Assembly (NCBI RefSeq): GCF_013403915.1 | Contig: NZ_JABFDI010000010.1 | Span: forward strand, 62,001-126,000 | Direction: 5' to 3' | Length of the DNA: 64,000 nucleotides | Source of the DNA: Winogradskyella pacifica | GTDB taxonomy: Bacteria; Bacteroidota; Bacteroidia; Flavobacteriales; Flavobacteriaceae | Part shown: one piece after another, positions 42,097-50,050 of the stretch | How the letters are laid out: each line of letters begins with the position of its first letter | Numbering within the stretch: position 1 is the stretch's first letter | Notes under the pieces: generated by a model | What the model saw: the letters and a program-made list of their open reading frames with translations, nothing else | What the model was told of the DNA's origin: nothing | Databases searched by the model: none | Translations under genes and position numbers: made by a program

Positions 42097-42173
42097 TGGC
42101 CTATGGTGTAACTGGCTAACACATCTGTTTTTGGTACAGAAGAGTCTAGGTTCGAAACCTAGTAGGCCAACCA
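42097..42173 (+). tRNA. tRNA-Gln (anticodon UUG)
   Basis: A complete cloverleaf of 77 bases. The acceptor stem is TGGCCTA / TAGGCCA, the D arm GTGTAACTGGCTAACAC, the anticodon stem TCTGT / ACAGA with loop TTTTGGT (anticodon TTG, 42131-42133), and the T arm CTAGG-TTCGAAA-CCTAG. The discriminator is A and CCA is encoded. It reads CAA codons (and CAG by wobble). It is flanked by its own promoter and terminator. Confidence 0.97.
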
Positions 42174-42177
42174 AAAG

Positions 42178-42211
42178 AAAAAAATCCTAATCGTATTGAT
42201 TAGGATTTTTT
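42178..42211. terminator. Terminator of tRNA-Gln, bidirectional
   Basis: A perfect stem AATCCTAATC / GATTAGGATT with a 5-base loop, flanked by A-run and T-run on both sides. It can also end the convergent universal stress gene. Confidence 0.92.
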
Positions 42212-42268
42212 CGTTTTTATAATATTCGATAAGGCTTAATGTTTTAGATCGCAGCGATTTGCTGTTGT

Positions 42269-43093
42269 TTATATCTTAAAAGTGATCACGGGTCGCTTTG
42301 CATGATTGACTAAATCTTCACTTATACTGCCATTAAAAAAATGAGCAATACCTTGTCTGCCATGTGTGCTTATTCCAATAAGATCGGCATCTAAGTCTTT
42401 AGAAACATTTAATATGCCTTGCTCAACCGTGTTGTCATTATGTATGGTAATGGTGTAATTATCAAATGATTGTCCTGCTATAAAATCGTTGATTCTTGTG
42501 TTGGCTTCGTAAGATGTCATAAAATTACTAGAGGTAATAACCAATAATAAATGAATTTTTGATCCGAAAGCTTGCGCAAATTTAACGGCTTGCTTGTAAG
42601 TTTCTTTATTGTCATTTTTAAAATCTGATGCAAAAACAAAGTTAGATACATTGAAACTTTTGTGTTCGTTTTTTATGACCAATACAGGTACATCAGAAAA
42701 ACGAACCACTTTTTCAGCATTAGAACCTACAAACATTTCTTTGATTCCTGTAGCTCCATGAGATCCCATAACAATTAGATCAATATCGTATTCTTTACAA
42801 GAGTTTTTAATTTCGTTAAAAGTGATGTCTGCTTTTACGGTTTCATGAACAGGAATATTTTCTAAATAGTCTTGTGCCATCAAATTTTCAAATCTTTTTC
42901 TCGCTAACTTCATAAAAAATAAAGTTTCTGGAATATCACTTTGTGCATGACCGGGATCAGTTTGTTGCATCGGAATCTCCATCATGTGCAATAAATAGAT
43001 CTCTGCATTGTGAGCTTTGGCAAGCATAGCCGCTACTTTTAAAGCGTTTTCTGCTTGCTCAGAGAAATCTGTTGGGACGAGTATTCTATTCAT
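42269..43093 (-). CDS. Tandem universal stress protein (UspA)
   Basis: A 274-aa cytoplasmic protein made of two UspA domains (about 1-142 and 150-274). The first has the start ILVPTDFSEQAENAL and the ATP-binding pattern VMGSHGATGIKEMFVGSNAE; the second has FASDFK, GISTHGRQGIAHFFNGSISE, also with G-2x-G-9x-GS spacing. Such tandem Usp proteins bind ATP and are induced under stress or growth arrest. It is divergent from rimP with a 108-base gap to the rimP upstream ORF and convergent with tRNA-Gln. Confidence 0.94.
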   Translation of the reverse strand: MNRILVPTDFSEQAENALKVAAMLAKAHNAEIYLLHMMEIPMQQTDPGHAQSDIPETLFFMKLARKRFENLMAQDYLENIPVHETVKADITFNEIKNSCKEYDIDLIVMGSHGATGIKEMFVGSNAEKVVRFSDVPVLVIKNEHKSFNVSNFVFASDFKNDNKETYKQAVKFAQAFGSKIHLLLVITSSNFMTSYEANTRINDFIAGQSFDNYTITIHNDNTVEQGILNVSKDLDADLIGISTHGRQGIAHFFNGSISEDLVNHAKRPVITFKI

Positions 43094-43151
43094 ATTTGTT
43101 GGTTTATGTTAGTCTTTCTAAATTTAAGGAAATAAATCCATATTACATAGC

Positions 43152-43183
43152 TTGGGTGATTTAATATAAATTACGTATATTTG
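43152..43183 (+). promoter_or_regulatory. Promoter of rimP-nusA-infB
   Basis: TTG (43152-43154), 21 bases, then TATATTTG (43176-43183), an exact -7 element followed by C. Transcription should start near 43188, leaving a leader of about 60 bases before rimP. Confidence 0.65.
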
Positions 43184-43201
43184 CACCGTTATTTACTAAA
43201 A

Positions 43202-43255
43202 ATGAATAAGCGAGAGGACGAAAAGTCCTCTCTTTTTATATCAACAAATGTTTAA
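43202..43255 (+). CDS. Upstream ORF of 17 codons in the rimP leader
   Basis: An ATG 14 bases after the predicted transcription start opens a short frame, MNKREDEKSSLFISTNV, whose stop TAA (43253-43255) overlaps the rimP start (43248) by 8 bases in a different frame. Its codons 4-10 form the terminator-like hairpin, so translating it would melt the hairpin and deliver ribosomes to the rimP start. This is a leader-peptide arrangement; expression is inferred, not proven. Confidence 0.4.
   Translation: MNKREDEKSSLFISTNV
43212..43237 (+). promoter_or_regulatory. Terminator-like hairpin in the rimP leader (attenuator candidate)
   Basis: A perfect 8-bp GC-rich stem GAGAGGAC / GTCCTCTC with a 5-base loop (GAAAA), directly followed by five T. 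It lies between the promoter and the rimP start, where a terminator is only useful if it is regulated. rimP leaders in other bacteria are known attenuation sites. Confidence 0.75.
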
Positions 43256-43712
43256 GAAAATAGTAGAAGACTTATTACAAAACGCATTAGAAGAAAGGCA
43301 AGATCTGTTCTTAATAGATTTTTCTTTGTCTGGGGATAATGCAGTCAAAATCATAATAGATGGTGATAATGGCGTGTTAGTAGAAGACTGTATGTTTATA
43401 AGTCGGGCAATTGAACACGACATAGACAGAGAAGAACACGATTTTTCTTTAGAAGTTTTATCATCTGGTGCAGCAACTCCATTAATTTTGCCAAGGCAGT
43501 ACAATAAGCACATTGGCCGAAATTTAGAAGTAAAAACTTTAGATCATCAAGATTTAGAAGGTGAACTTACAGAAGTGAACGAAGATGGGGTGGTTTTAAG
43601 CTGGAAAGCGAGAGAACCTAAGCCAGTAGGGAAAGGAAAAGTAACAGTCGCTAAAACAGCAGCTATTGCTTTTGATAATATTAAAGAAGCGAAAGTTAAA
43701 ATAAAATTTTAA
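43248..43712 (+). CDS. rimP: Ribosome maturation factor RimP
   Basis: A 154-aa protein needed for 30S subunit maturation. The two-domain structure is visible: an N-terminal alpha-beta domain with LFLIDFSLSGDNAVKIIIDGDNGVLVEDC and VSRAIEH-type segment (ISRAIEHDID), then a C-terminal SH3-like barrel (LEVKTLDHQDLEGELTEVNEDGVVLSW). The usual rimP LEVSSPG motif appears as LEVLSSGAATPL. It is the first full gene of the rimP-nusA-infB operon, 13 bases before nusA. Confidence 0.95.
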   Translation: MFKKIVEDLLQNALEERQDLFLIDFSLSGDNAVKIIIDGDNGVLVEDCMFISRAIEHDIDREEHDFSLEVLSSGAATPLILPRQYNKHIGRNLEVKTLDHQDLEGELTEVNEDGVVLSWKAREPKPVGKGKVTVAKTAAIAFDNIKEAKVKIKF

Positions 43713-43725
43713 TTCATATCAATAT

Positions 43726-44958
43726 ATGGAAAATATAGCATTAATTGAGTCATTTTCAGAATTTAAAGACGACAAATTAATAGATAGAGTTACGCTAATG
43801 GCAATTCTTGAAGATGTATTACGTAATGCATTGAAGAAGAAATATGGTGATGACGATAACTTTGATATCATTATAAACCCAGATAAAGGTGATTTAGAAA
43901 TTTGGAGAAACCGTATTGTCGTTGCAGATGGTGAGGTAGAAGAACCAAATCAAGAAATCGAATTATCAGAAGCTCAGAAAATAGAGCCTGATTTCGAAGT
44001 TGGTGAAGATGTTGCAGAAGAAGTAAAATTAATTGACCTTGGAAGACGTTCGATTTTAGCTTTAAGACAAAATTTAATTTCTAAGATTCACGAACACGAT
44101 AATACAAACATCTATAAGCACTTTAAAGAGCTAGAAGGTGAGATTTATACAGCAGAAGTACATCACATCCGTCACAGAGCAATTATTTTGTTAGATGACG
44201 ACGGTAATGAAATTATACTTCCAAAGGACAAACAAATTCCTTCAGATTTCTTCAGAAAAGGAGAAAATGTAAGAGGGATTATTGAAAGCGTTGAATTAAA
44301 GGGTAGTAAACCGGCAATTGTAATGTCTAGAACATCTCCAGTATTTCTTGAGAAATTATTTGAACAAGAAATACCAGAAGTTTTTGATGGTTTAATTACA
44401 GTTAAAAAGGTGGTGCGTATTCCTGGAGAAAAAGCGAAAGTTGCAGTAGATTCTTATGATGATAGAATTGACCCAGTTGGTGCTTGTGTTGGTATGAAAG
44501 GTTCAAGAATTCACGGTATTGTACGTGAGTTAGGGAATGAAAACATTGACGTTATTAACTATACTAACAATATTCAACTTTTTGTAACAAGAGCATTAAG
44601 CCCAGCAAGAGTAACATCTTTAAAATTAGATGAAGAAAACATGCGTGCAGAAGTGTTATTGAAACCAGAAGAAGTGTCAAAAGCTATTGGTAGAGGTGGT
44701 CACAACATTCGTTTGGCTGGTCAACTAACAGGTTACGAAATTGACGTATTTAGAGAAGGTGCAGAAGAAGATGTGGAATTAAAAGAATTCTCCGACGAAA
44801 TTGAAGGTTGGGTAATTTCAGAATTTAGCAAAGCTGGCTTAGATACTGCAAAAAGTATTTTAGAACAGGATATTGTTGATTTAGTGAAGCGTACAGATTT
44901 AGAAGAAGAAACAATCTTAGATGTCATTAGAATTCTAAGAGAGGAATTTGAAGAATAA
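43726..44958 (+). CDS. nusA: Transcription termination/antitermination factor NusA
   Basis: A 410-aa RNA polymerase-binding protein. The N-terminal domain (about 1-130) is followed by an S1 domain (about 135-200, GEIYTAEVHHIRHRAIILLDD), KH1 (about 230-300, DPVGACVGMKGSRIHGIVREL) and KH2 (about 305-370, EVSKAIGRGGHNIRLAGQLTG). The C-terminal acidic repeats of the enterobacterial protein are reduced to one helical acidic segment, as is usual outside Proteobacteria. It lies between rimP and infB. As a NusA gene downstream of a leader hairpin, feedback on its own operon is plausible. Confidence 0.97.
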   Translation: MENIALIESFSEFKDDKLIDRVTLMAILEDVLRNALKKKYGDDDNFDIIINPDKGDLEIWRNRIVVADGEVEEPNQEIELSEAQKIEPDFEVGEDVAEEVKLIDLGRRSILALRQNLISKIHEHDNTNIYKHFKELEGEIYTAEVHHIRHRAIILLDDDGNEIILPKDKQIPSDFFRKGENVRGIIESVELKGSKPAIVMSRTSPVFLEKLFEQEIPEVFDGLITVKKVVRIPGEKAKVAVDSYDDRIDPVGACVGMKGSRIHGIVRELGNENIDVINYTNNIQLFVTRALSPARVTSLKLDEENMRAEVLLKPEEVSKAIGRGGHNIRLAGQLTGYEIDVFREGAEEDVELKEFSDEIEGWVISEFSKAGLDTAKSILEQDIVDLVKRTDLEEETILDVIRILREEFEE

Positions 44959-45043
44959 TATCCATTTACTTTGGAATGAATTTTGTAATTCATTTTGAAG
45001 TTGAATTGGTATAACATATATTTAAGTATTTTACAGGCAATTT

Positions 45044-47860
45044 ATGGCTCAAACAACAAGATTAAATAAAGTATTAAGGGAATTGAATATCTCAATAGAT
45101 CGTGCTGTGGATTTTTTAGAATCCAAAGGTGTGGAAATTGAGAAAAGCCCTAATACTAAAATTTCGGCAGAGGTTTACAAAACGCTTTCAGATGGATTTC
45201 AGACAGATGCATCTAAGCGTGAAAAAGCTCAAGAGGTAAGTGAAGCAAAACTCAAAGAAAAAGAGGAGCTTCGCGAACAAAGAGAACGCGAAATTGAAGA
45301 GAAGCAAAAGCAAAAAGCAGAACGAGAATCTGTAGTTAAGGCTAAAGCTGAGTTAAGTGGCCCAAAACAAGTCGGTAAAATTGACTTAGATACAAAGCCT
45401 AAAACCGAAAAGAAGGTAGAACCTAAAGCTCCAGAAGTTAAGGAAGAACCTAAAGCAGAAAAACCTGAGGTAAAGTCTGAAACACCTAAGGAAGAACCAA
45501 AAGTTGCTGAGAAACCGAAAGAAGCTGAGAAACCGAAGGCGACTGAAAAAGTTGAAAAGGTAGAGAAAGTTGAAAAGGTTAAAAAAGTTGCGGAGGTTAG
45601 CAAAATTGAAAAAGAGGTTGAAGCTAATAAACCAAAACCTAAAGTAGATTCTAAAAAAGAGGAAGCTCAAACGACTCCAAGTGCTCCTGTAGAAGAGACA
45701 CTAAAAACACAATATAAAAAACTTACTGGTCCAGTTACTACAGGTAAAAAGATTGATTTATCTCAATTTAATAAGCCTAAGAAGAAAAAAGTAGAAACGG
45801 CTAAACCTGGTGATGCTAACAAGCGTAAGAGACGTAGAATTAGCAAAACGGGTACTGATACACCTGGTAAACCAAACTTTGATAATAAAAGAGGTGCACC
45901 AAGAGGTCGCGGTGGTAATAATGCTGCAAGACCAAAAGTGGTTAAGGAAGAGCCAACTGAAGAAGATGTTCAAAAACAAATCCGTGAAACTTTAGAAAAG
46001 CTTCAAGGAAAATCTAATAAAGGTAAAGGAGCCAAATATCGTAGAGATAAGAGAGATCAACACCGTCAACAATCTGAAATCGACCAAGAGATTGCAGCAG
46101 CAGAAAGTAAAACTATTAAGGTTACTGAGTTTGTTACTGTAAGCGAAATGGCTACGATGATGGAAGTTGGAGTAACACAAGTTATTTCAGCATGTATGTC
46201 TTTAGGTATGATGGTAACCATGAACCAAAGATTAGATGCAGAAACATTAACTATTGTTGCAGAAGAGTTTGGTTTTGATGTAGAATTTATCAAAGCAGAT
46301 ATTGAAGAATCCATTGTAGTTGTTGAAGACGATCCTAAGGATTTAGTTGAAAGAGCACCAATTGTTACCGTAATGGGTCACGTTGATCATGGTAAAACTT
46401 CATTATTAGATTACATACGTAAAGAGAATGTAATTGCTGGTGAATCTGGTGGTATTACACAGCACATTGGTGCTTATGGGGTACAGTTAGAAAACGGTCA
46501 AAAAATAGCATTTTTAGATACACCAGGTCACGAAGCCTTTACAGCGATGCGTGCGCGTGGTGCTCAAGTTACAGATATTGCTATTATTGTTGTTGCTGCG
46601 GATGATGCTATAATGCCTCAAACAAAAGAAGCGATTTCTCATGCACAAGCTGCGGGAGTTCCAATCGTATTTGCGATTAACAAAATTGATAAACCAGATG
46701 CAAATCCTGAAAAAGTAAAAGAAGGTTTAGCACAAATGAATCTTTTAGTAGAAGATTGGGGTGGTAAAATTCAATCTCATGACATCTCTGCTAAAGTAGG
46801 AACTGGTGTAAAAGAATTATTAGAAAAAGTATTATTAGAGGCAGAACTTTTAGAGTTGAAAGCGAACCCTAATAAAGCAGCAAGCGGAACAGTTGTAGAA
46901 GCATATTTAGATAAAGGTAGAGGTTATGTATCAACAATTTTAGTACAAGCAGGTACATTAAAAGTTGGTGACTACGTTTTAGCTGGTAAGAATAGTGGTA
47001 AAGTAAAAGCCATGCAAGATGAGCGAGGACATGATGTTAAAGAAGCTGGTCCTGCAACCCCTGTATCTATTTTAGGTTTAGATGGCGCGCCACAAGCAGG
47101 TGACAAGTTTAATGTCTTCTCTGATGAACGTGAAGCGAAACAAATTGCTACTAAACGTGCACAGTTACAACGTGAGCAATCCGTTAGAACGCAACGTCAT
47201 ATTACACTTGATGAAATTGGAAGACGTATCGCTCTTGGTGATTTCCAAGAATTGAATATTATCCTTAAAGGTGATGTTGATGGTTCTGTGGAAGCATTAA
47301 CAGATTCATTCCAGAAATTATCTACTGAAGAAATTCAAGTCAATATTATACATAAAGGTGTTGGTGCCATTACAGAAAGTGATGTGTTATTAGCAACAGC
47401 GTCTGACGCTATTATCGTCGGATTTAATGTAAGACCTGTTGGAAATGCAAGAATGATTGCTGATAAGGAAGAAATTGATATCAGAACATACTCAATTATC
47501 TATGCAGCCATTAATGATCTTAAAGATGCTATGGAAGGTATGTTATCTCCTGAAGTTAAAGAAGAGGTGACAGGTACTGCTGAAATTAGAGAAATATTTA
47601 AAGTATCTAAAATTGGAAACATTGCAGGTTGTATGGTTATGAATGGTAAAATCTATAGAAACTCTGGAATCAGAATTATTAGAGATGGTGTTGTTGTCCA
47701 TACAGGTACATTAGAGGCTTTAAGACGTTTTAAAGATGATGTTAGAGAAGTATCTAAAGGTTACGACTGTGGTATGCAAATTAAAGGTTATAACGACATC
47801 TCAGAAGGTGATGTTATTGAAGCATTCCAAGAAGTAGAAGTTAAGAAAAAGTTGAAATAA
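45044..47860 (+). CDS. infB: Translation initiation factor IF-2
   Basis: A 938-aa GTPase that places initiator tRNA on the 30S subunit. The N-terminus has a small helical domain (about 1-55) and a very long charged linker rich in Lys, Glu and Pro (about 60-340) with PKAEKPE-like repeats. The G domain starts near 440: GHVDHGKTS (about 444), the switch II motif [15 protein letters not shown] (about 492) and [13 protein letters not shown] (about 546). Domains II-IV follow, with the fMet-tRNA-binding C2 domain at the end ([21 protein letters not shown]). It is the last gene of the operon and is followed by a strong terminator. Confidence 0.98.
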   Translation: MAQTTRLNKVLRELNISIDRAVDFLESKGVEIEKSPNTKISAEVYKTLSDGFQTDASKREKAQEVSEAKLKEKEELREQREREIEEKQKQKAERESVVKAKAELSGPKQVGKIDLDTKPKTEKKVEPKAPEVKEEPKAEKPEVKSETPKEEPKVAEKPKEAEKPKATEKVEKVEKVEKVKKVAEVSKIEKEVEANKPKPKVDSKKEEAQTTPSAPVEETLKTQYKKLTGPVTTGKKIDLSQFNKPKKKKVETAKPGDANKRKRRRISKTGTDTPGKPNFDNKRGAPRGRGGNNAARPKVVKEEPTEEDVQKQIRETLEKLQGKSNKGKGAKYRRDKRDQHRQQSEIDQEIAAAESKTIKVTEFVTVSEMATMMEVGVTQVISACMSLGMMVTMNQRLDAETLTIVAEEFGFDVEFIKADIEESIVVVEDDPKDLVERAPIVTVMGHVDHGKTSLLDYIRKENVIAGESGGITQHIGAYGVQLENGQKIAFLDTPGHEAFTAMRARGAQVTDIAIIVVAADDAIMPQTKEAISHAQAAGVPIVFAINKIDKPDANPEKVKEGLAQMNLLVEDWGGKIQSHDISAKVGTGVKELLEKVLLEAELLELKANPNKAASGTVVEAYLDKGRGYVSTILVQAGTLKVGDYVLAGKNSGKVKAMQDERGHDVKEAGPATPVSILGLDGAPQAGDKFNVFSDEREAKQIATKRAQLQREQSVRTQRHITLDEIGRRIALGDFQELNIILKGDVDGSVEALTDSFQKLSTEEIQVNIIHKGVGAITESDVLLATASDAIIVGFNVRPVGNARMIADKEEIDIRTYSIIYAAINDLKDAMEGMLSPEVKEEVTGTAEIREIFKVSKIGNIAGCMVMNGKIYRNSGIRIIRDGVVVHTGTLEALRRFKDDVREVSKGYDCGMQIKGYNDISEGDVIEAFQEVEVKKKLK

Positions 47861-47882
47861 CAACTTCATAAGTTATAAAAAC

Positions 47883-47914
47883 AAAAAAACCGACAAGTGA
47901 TTGTCGGTTTTTTT
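47883..47914. terminator. Bidirectional terminator after infB
   Basis: A perfect 9-bp stem AACCGACAA / TTGTCGGTT with a GTGA loop, flanked by A- and T-runs. It serves infB and the convergent SPOR gene. Confidence 0.93.
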
Positions 47915-47935
47915 ATGCAGTTAAATGAAATCTTA

Positions 47936-48313
47936 TTAGTCCGTTTTAGGCTGAAAAATAATAGCGTTCATATATTCCTTTTTAATTTTTGCCCATGCAC
48001 GATCGGCTTCTAAACGATTAACAAAGTTACCTACCCAAACTTTATAATTTGGAGTGTTCCAAACAATTTCCGCTGGCCATTCATCAAATAAGTTTAGGAA
48101 GTTTTGTTTTTCGCGTTGCGCCATATCAATATCGACATTTTGATATACTTGGATTCTAAATACCTTAGTAGTTTTAATATCCTTCTTGTATTCTAGTAAT
48201 TTATCAATATCACTATCTTGGCTTACATTGACTACACCTTCTTGTGCAGGCAACGCAAAGGTTAGGCTTAAACCTAAAATTATAAGCGCAAAAGTTTTAT
48301 TTTTTAATTTCAT
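47936..48313 (-). CDS. Secreted SPOR-domain protein
   Basis: A 125-aa protein with a signal peptide (about 1-23, ending LPAQ). The C-terminal about 75 residues form a SPOR domain: FRIQVYQNVDIDMAQREKQNFLNLF, then YKVWVGNFVNRLEADRAWAKIKKEY and NAIIFQPK. SPOR domains bind denuded peptidoglycan glycans at the division site. The short form without a membrane anchor is common in flavobacteria. It has its own promoter and shares a terminator with infB. Confidence 0.85.
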   Translation of the reverse strand: MKLKNKTFALIILGLSLTFALPAQEGVVNVSQDSDIDKLLEYKKDIKTTKVFRIQVYQNVDIDMAQREKQNFLNLFDEWPAEIVWNTPNYKVWVGNFVNRLEADRAWAKIKKEYMNAIIFQPKTD

Positions 48314-48330
48314 AAGTTAAATTTATTAGG

Positions 48331-48338
48331 CAAAGGTA
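48331..48338 (-). promoter_or_regulatory. Promoter -7 element of the SPOR gene
   Basis: The minus strand reads TACCTTTG followed by C, an exact match, 18 bases before the ATG. It forms an 8-bp inverted repeat GCAAAGGT / ACCTTTGC with the sequence at 48353-48360. Confidence 0.5.
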
Positions 48339-48498
48339 AAATTTTCAATGTAACCTTTGCTATTTTTTTTATTGTCATTTCAATGGTAATCAATTGCGAT
48401 TCAAGCTGTCGATATTTAAGGAACGAATATTCACACATAAAATTTTAAAATAGTTTATTTAGAATTAGTATAAATTATCTATTAACACTTCTCTAAGA

Positions 48499-48529
48499 TT
48501 TTCAAAATCGACTTTAAATGTTACTTTTG
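48499..48529 (+). promoter_or_regulatory. Promoter of the act-cox operon
   Basis: TTTT (48499-48502), exactly 19 bases, then TACTTTTG (48522-48529) followed by C: one base from the ideal TTTG-N19-TAnnTTTG. Start near 48534, 33 bases before the first ATG. Confidence 0.7.
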
Positions 48530-48566
48530 CCTGAGTTTTTTACAAACATCTTTTTTCACTTTTTTA

Positions 48567-49901
48567 ATGAAAAAACCGTACCAAAGTTTAGAAGATAATC
48601 CAACTTATAATATGAAACAGGTGATTTACTGTAGTTTAACCTCGAAGATTTTTAGTCTTTGTCTTGTTCTATTGCTTTCTTTTTCAACCTCCCTTATAGC
48701 TCAAGAAGGTGATCCGGTGAACGGAAAATCGCTCTTTAATTCTAATTGTGCAGCATGTCATAAATTAGATAAGCCTATGACAGGTCCCGCTTTACGTAAT
48801 GTTGAGGCTAGATTGGCTGATGAGCAAGGTTTAGATAGAGCATGGCTTAACGCATGGATTAGAAATAGTTCATCATTAATTAAAAGTGGTGATGCATACG
48901 CTGTAAAGATTTACAACGAATACAACCAAACAGCAATGACTGCTTTTCCTCAGTTAAGCGATCAGGATATTTCTGATATGTTAGCTTATACTGCTGCGCC
49001 GGCCCCTGAGCCTGTTGTTGTATCTGCGACGGAAGGTGGTCCTGTGCAAGAGGGTGGTGTGTCAAATGATTTAATTCTTGGAGCATTGGCATTGTTATTT
49101 GCATTATTAGCAATGGCATTGGTTTTAGTGAATCGTACATTAAATCGTTTTGCAGAAGCTAAAGATATTAAAGTTGTTACTGAGCAAGAAAAAAGAACAC
49201 CGTTATGGAAAGCTTTTGTTCAAAATCAATTTTTAGTATTGGTTACGGCTATTATCTTTTTACTAGCTAGTGGTTATTTTGTGTATGGTTACTTTATGCA
49301 GGTAGGTGTAGATCAAGGTTACGAGCCTGTTCAACCTATTCATTATTCACATAGAATTCATGCTGGTGATAATGGTATCGACTGTAAGTACTGTCACTCG
49401 TCTGCTAGAGTGAGTAAAACTTCTGGTATTCCTTCATTGAATGTTTGTATGAATTGTCATAAGTCAATCTCAGAAGTAGCGCCAGAAACGTTAGCTGAGG
49501 GTATGGATGAGTACAGTGTTGATTATAATGGTGAAATCCAAAAGTTATATGATGCTGTCGGATGGGATGGTACTGGTTATACTGGTGAGTCTAAACCAGT
49601 GAAATGGATACGAATCCATAACTTACCTGATTTTGCGTATTTTAATCACTCACAACACGTTGAAGTTGGAGGTATAGAATGTCAGACATGTCATGGTCCT
49701 GTTGAAGAAATGGAAATCATGTATCAGCATTCTCCATTAACTATGGGATGGTGTATTAACTGTCACAGAGAAACTAACGTAAAAGTTAAGGATAACGACT
49801 ATTATACTAAGATTCACGAAGAACTATCTAAAAAATATGGTGTTGATCAGTTAACTGTAGCACAAATGGGTGGTTTAGAATGTGGTAAATGTCATTACTA
49901 A
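48567..49901 (+). CDS. actA: Alternative complex III multiheme cytochrome subunit ActA
   Basis: A 444-aa c-type cytochrome of the quinol:electron acceptor oxidoreductase called alternative complex III. A signal segment (about 20-46, ending SLIAQ) is followed by an N-terminal mono-heme domain (CAACH near 61, axial Met likely in TAFPQ/TAMTAF region), a transmembrane helix (about 170-190), a second one (about 222-245), and a C-terminal domain with five more heme motifs: CKYCH, CMNCH, CQTCH, CINCH and CGKCH. That gives six hemes, one more than the pentaheme core, through the fused N-terminal cytochrome. An internal ATG at 48612 is an alternative start closer to the signal peptide. First gene of the operon. 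Confidence 0.92.
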   Translation: MKKPYQSLEDNPTYNMKQVIYCSLTSKIFSLCLVLLLSFSTSLIAQEGDPVNGKSLFNSNCAACHKLDKPMTGPALRNVEARLADEQGLDRAWLNAWIRNSSSLIKSGDAYAVKIYNEYNQTAMTAFPQLSDQDISDMLAYTAAPAPEPVVVSATEGGPVQEGGVSNDLILGALALLFALLAMALVLVNRTLNRFAEAKDIKVVTEQEKRTPLWKAFVQNQFLVLVTAIIFLLASGYFVYGYFMQVGVDQGYEPVQPIHYSHRIHAGDNGIDCKYCHSSARVSKTSGIPSLNVCMNCHKSISEVAPETLAEGMDEYSVDYNGEIQKLYDAVGWDGTGYTGESKPVKWIRIHNLPDFAYFNHSQHVEVGGIECQTCHGPVEEMEIMYQHSPLTMGWCINCHRETNVKVKDNDYYTKIHEELSKKYGVDQLTVAQMGGLECGKCHY

Positions 49902-50050
49902 AACTCGTTTTTTGTAATTCTTAAGAGATTAGGGATTGTATTAAAGAGAAAAAAATAAAATTTAAAGAGTTAAATATTTAGATGGAATTGATTGAAGTTT
50001 TTAAAAGCTTAAATCTTAAATTCGCAAATCGAAAATTATAAATAAACACT

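Noticed and set aside
43241-43513. 90-codon minus-strand ORF over the start of rimP
   Set aside because: Antisense shadow of a well-supported gene with no promoter or family match.
45229-45979. Several Phe/Ser-rich minus-strand ORFs inside infB
   Set aside because: They are the antisense of the Lys/Glu-rich linker of IF-2, a known source of false open frames.
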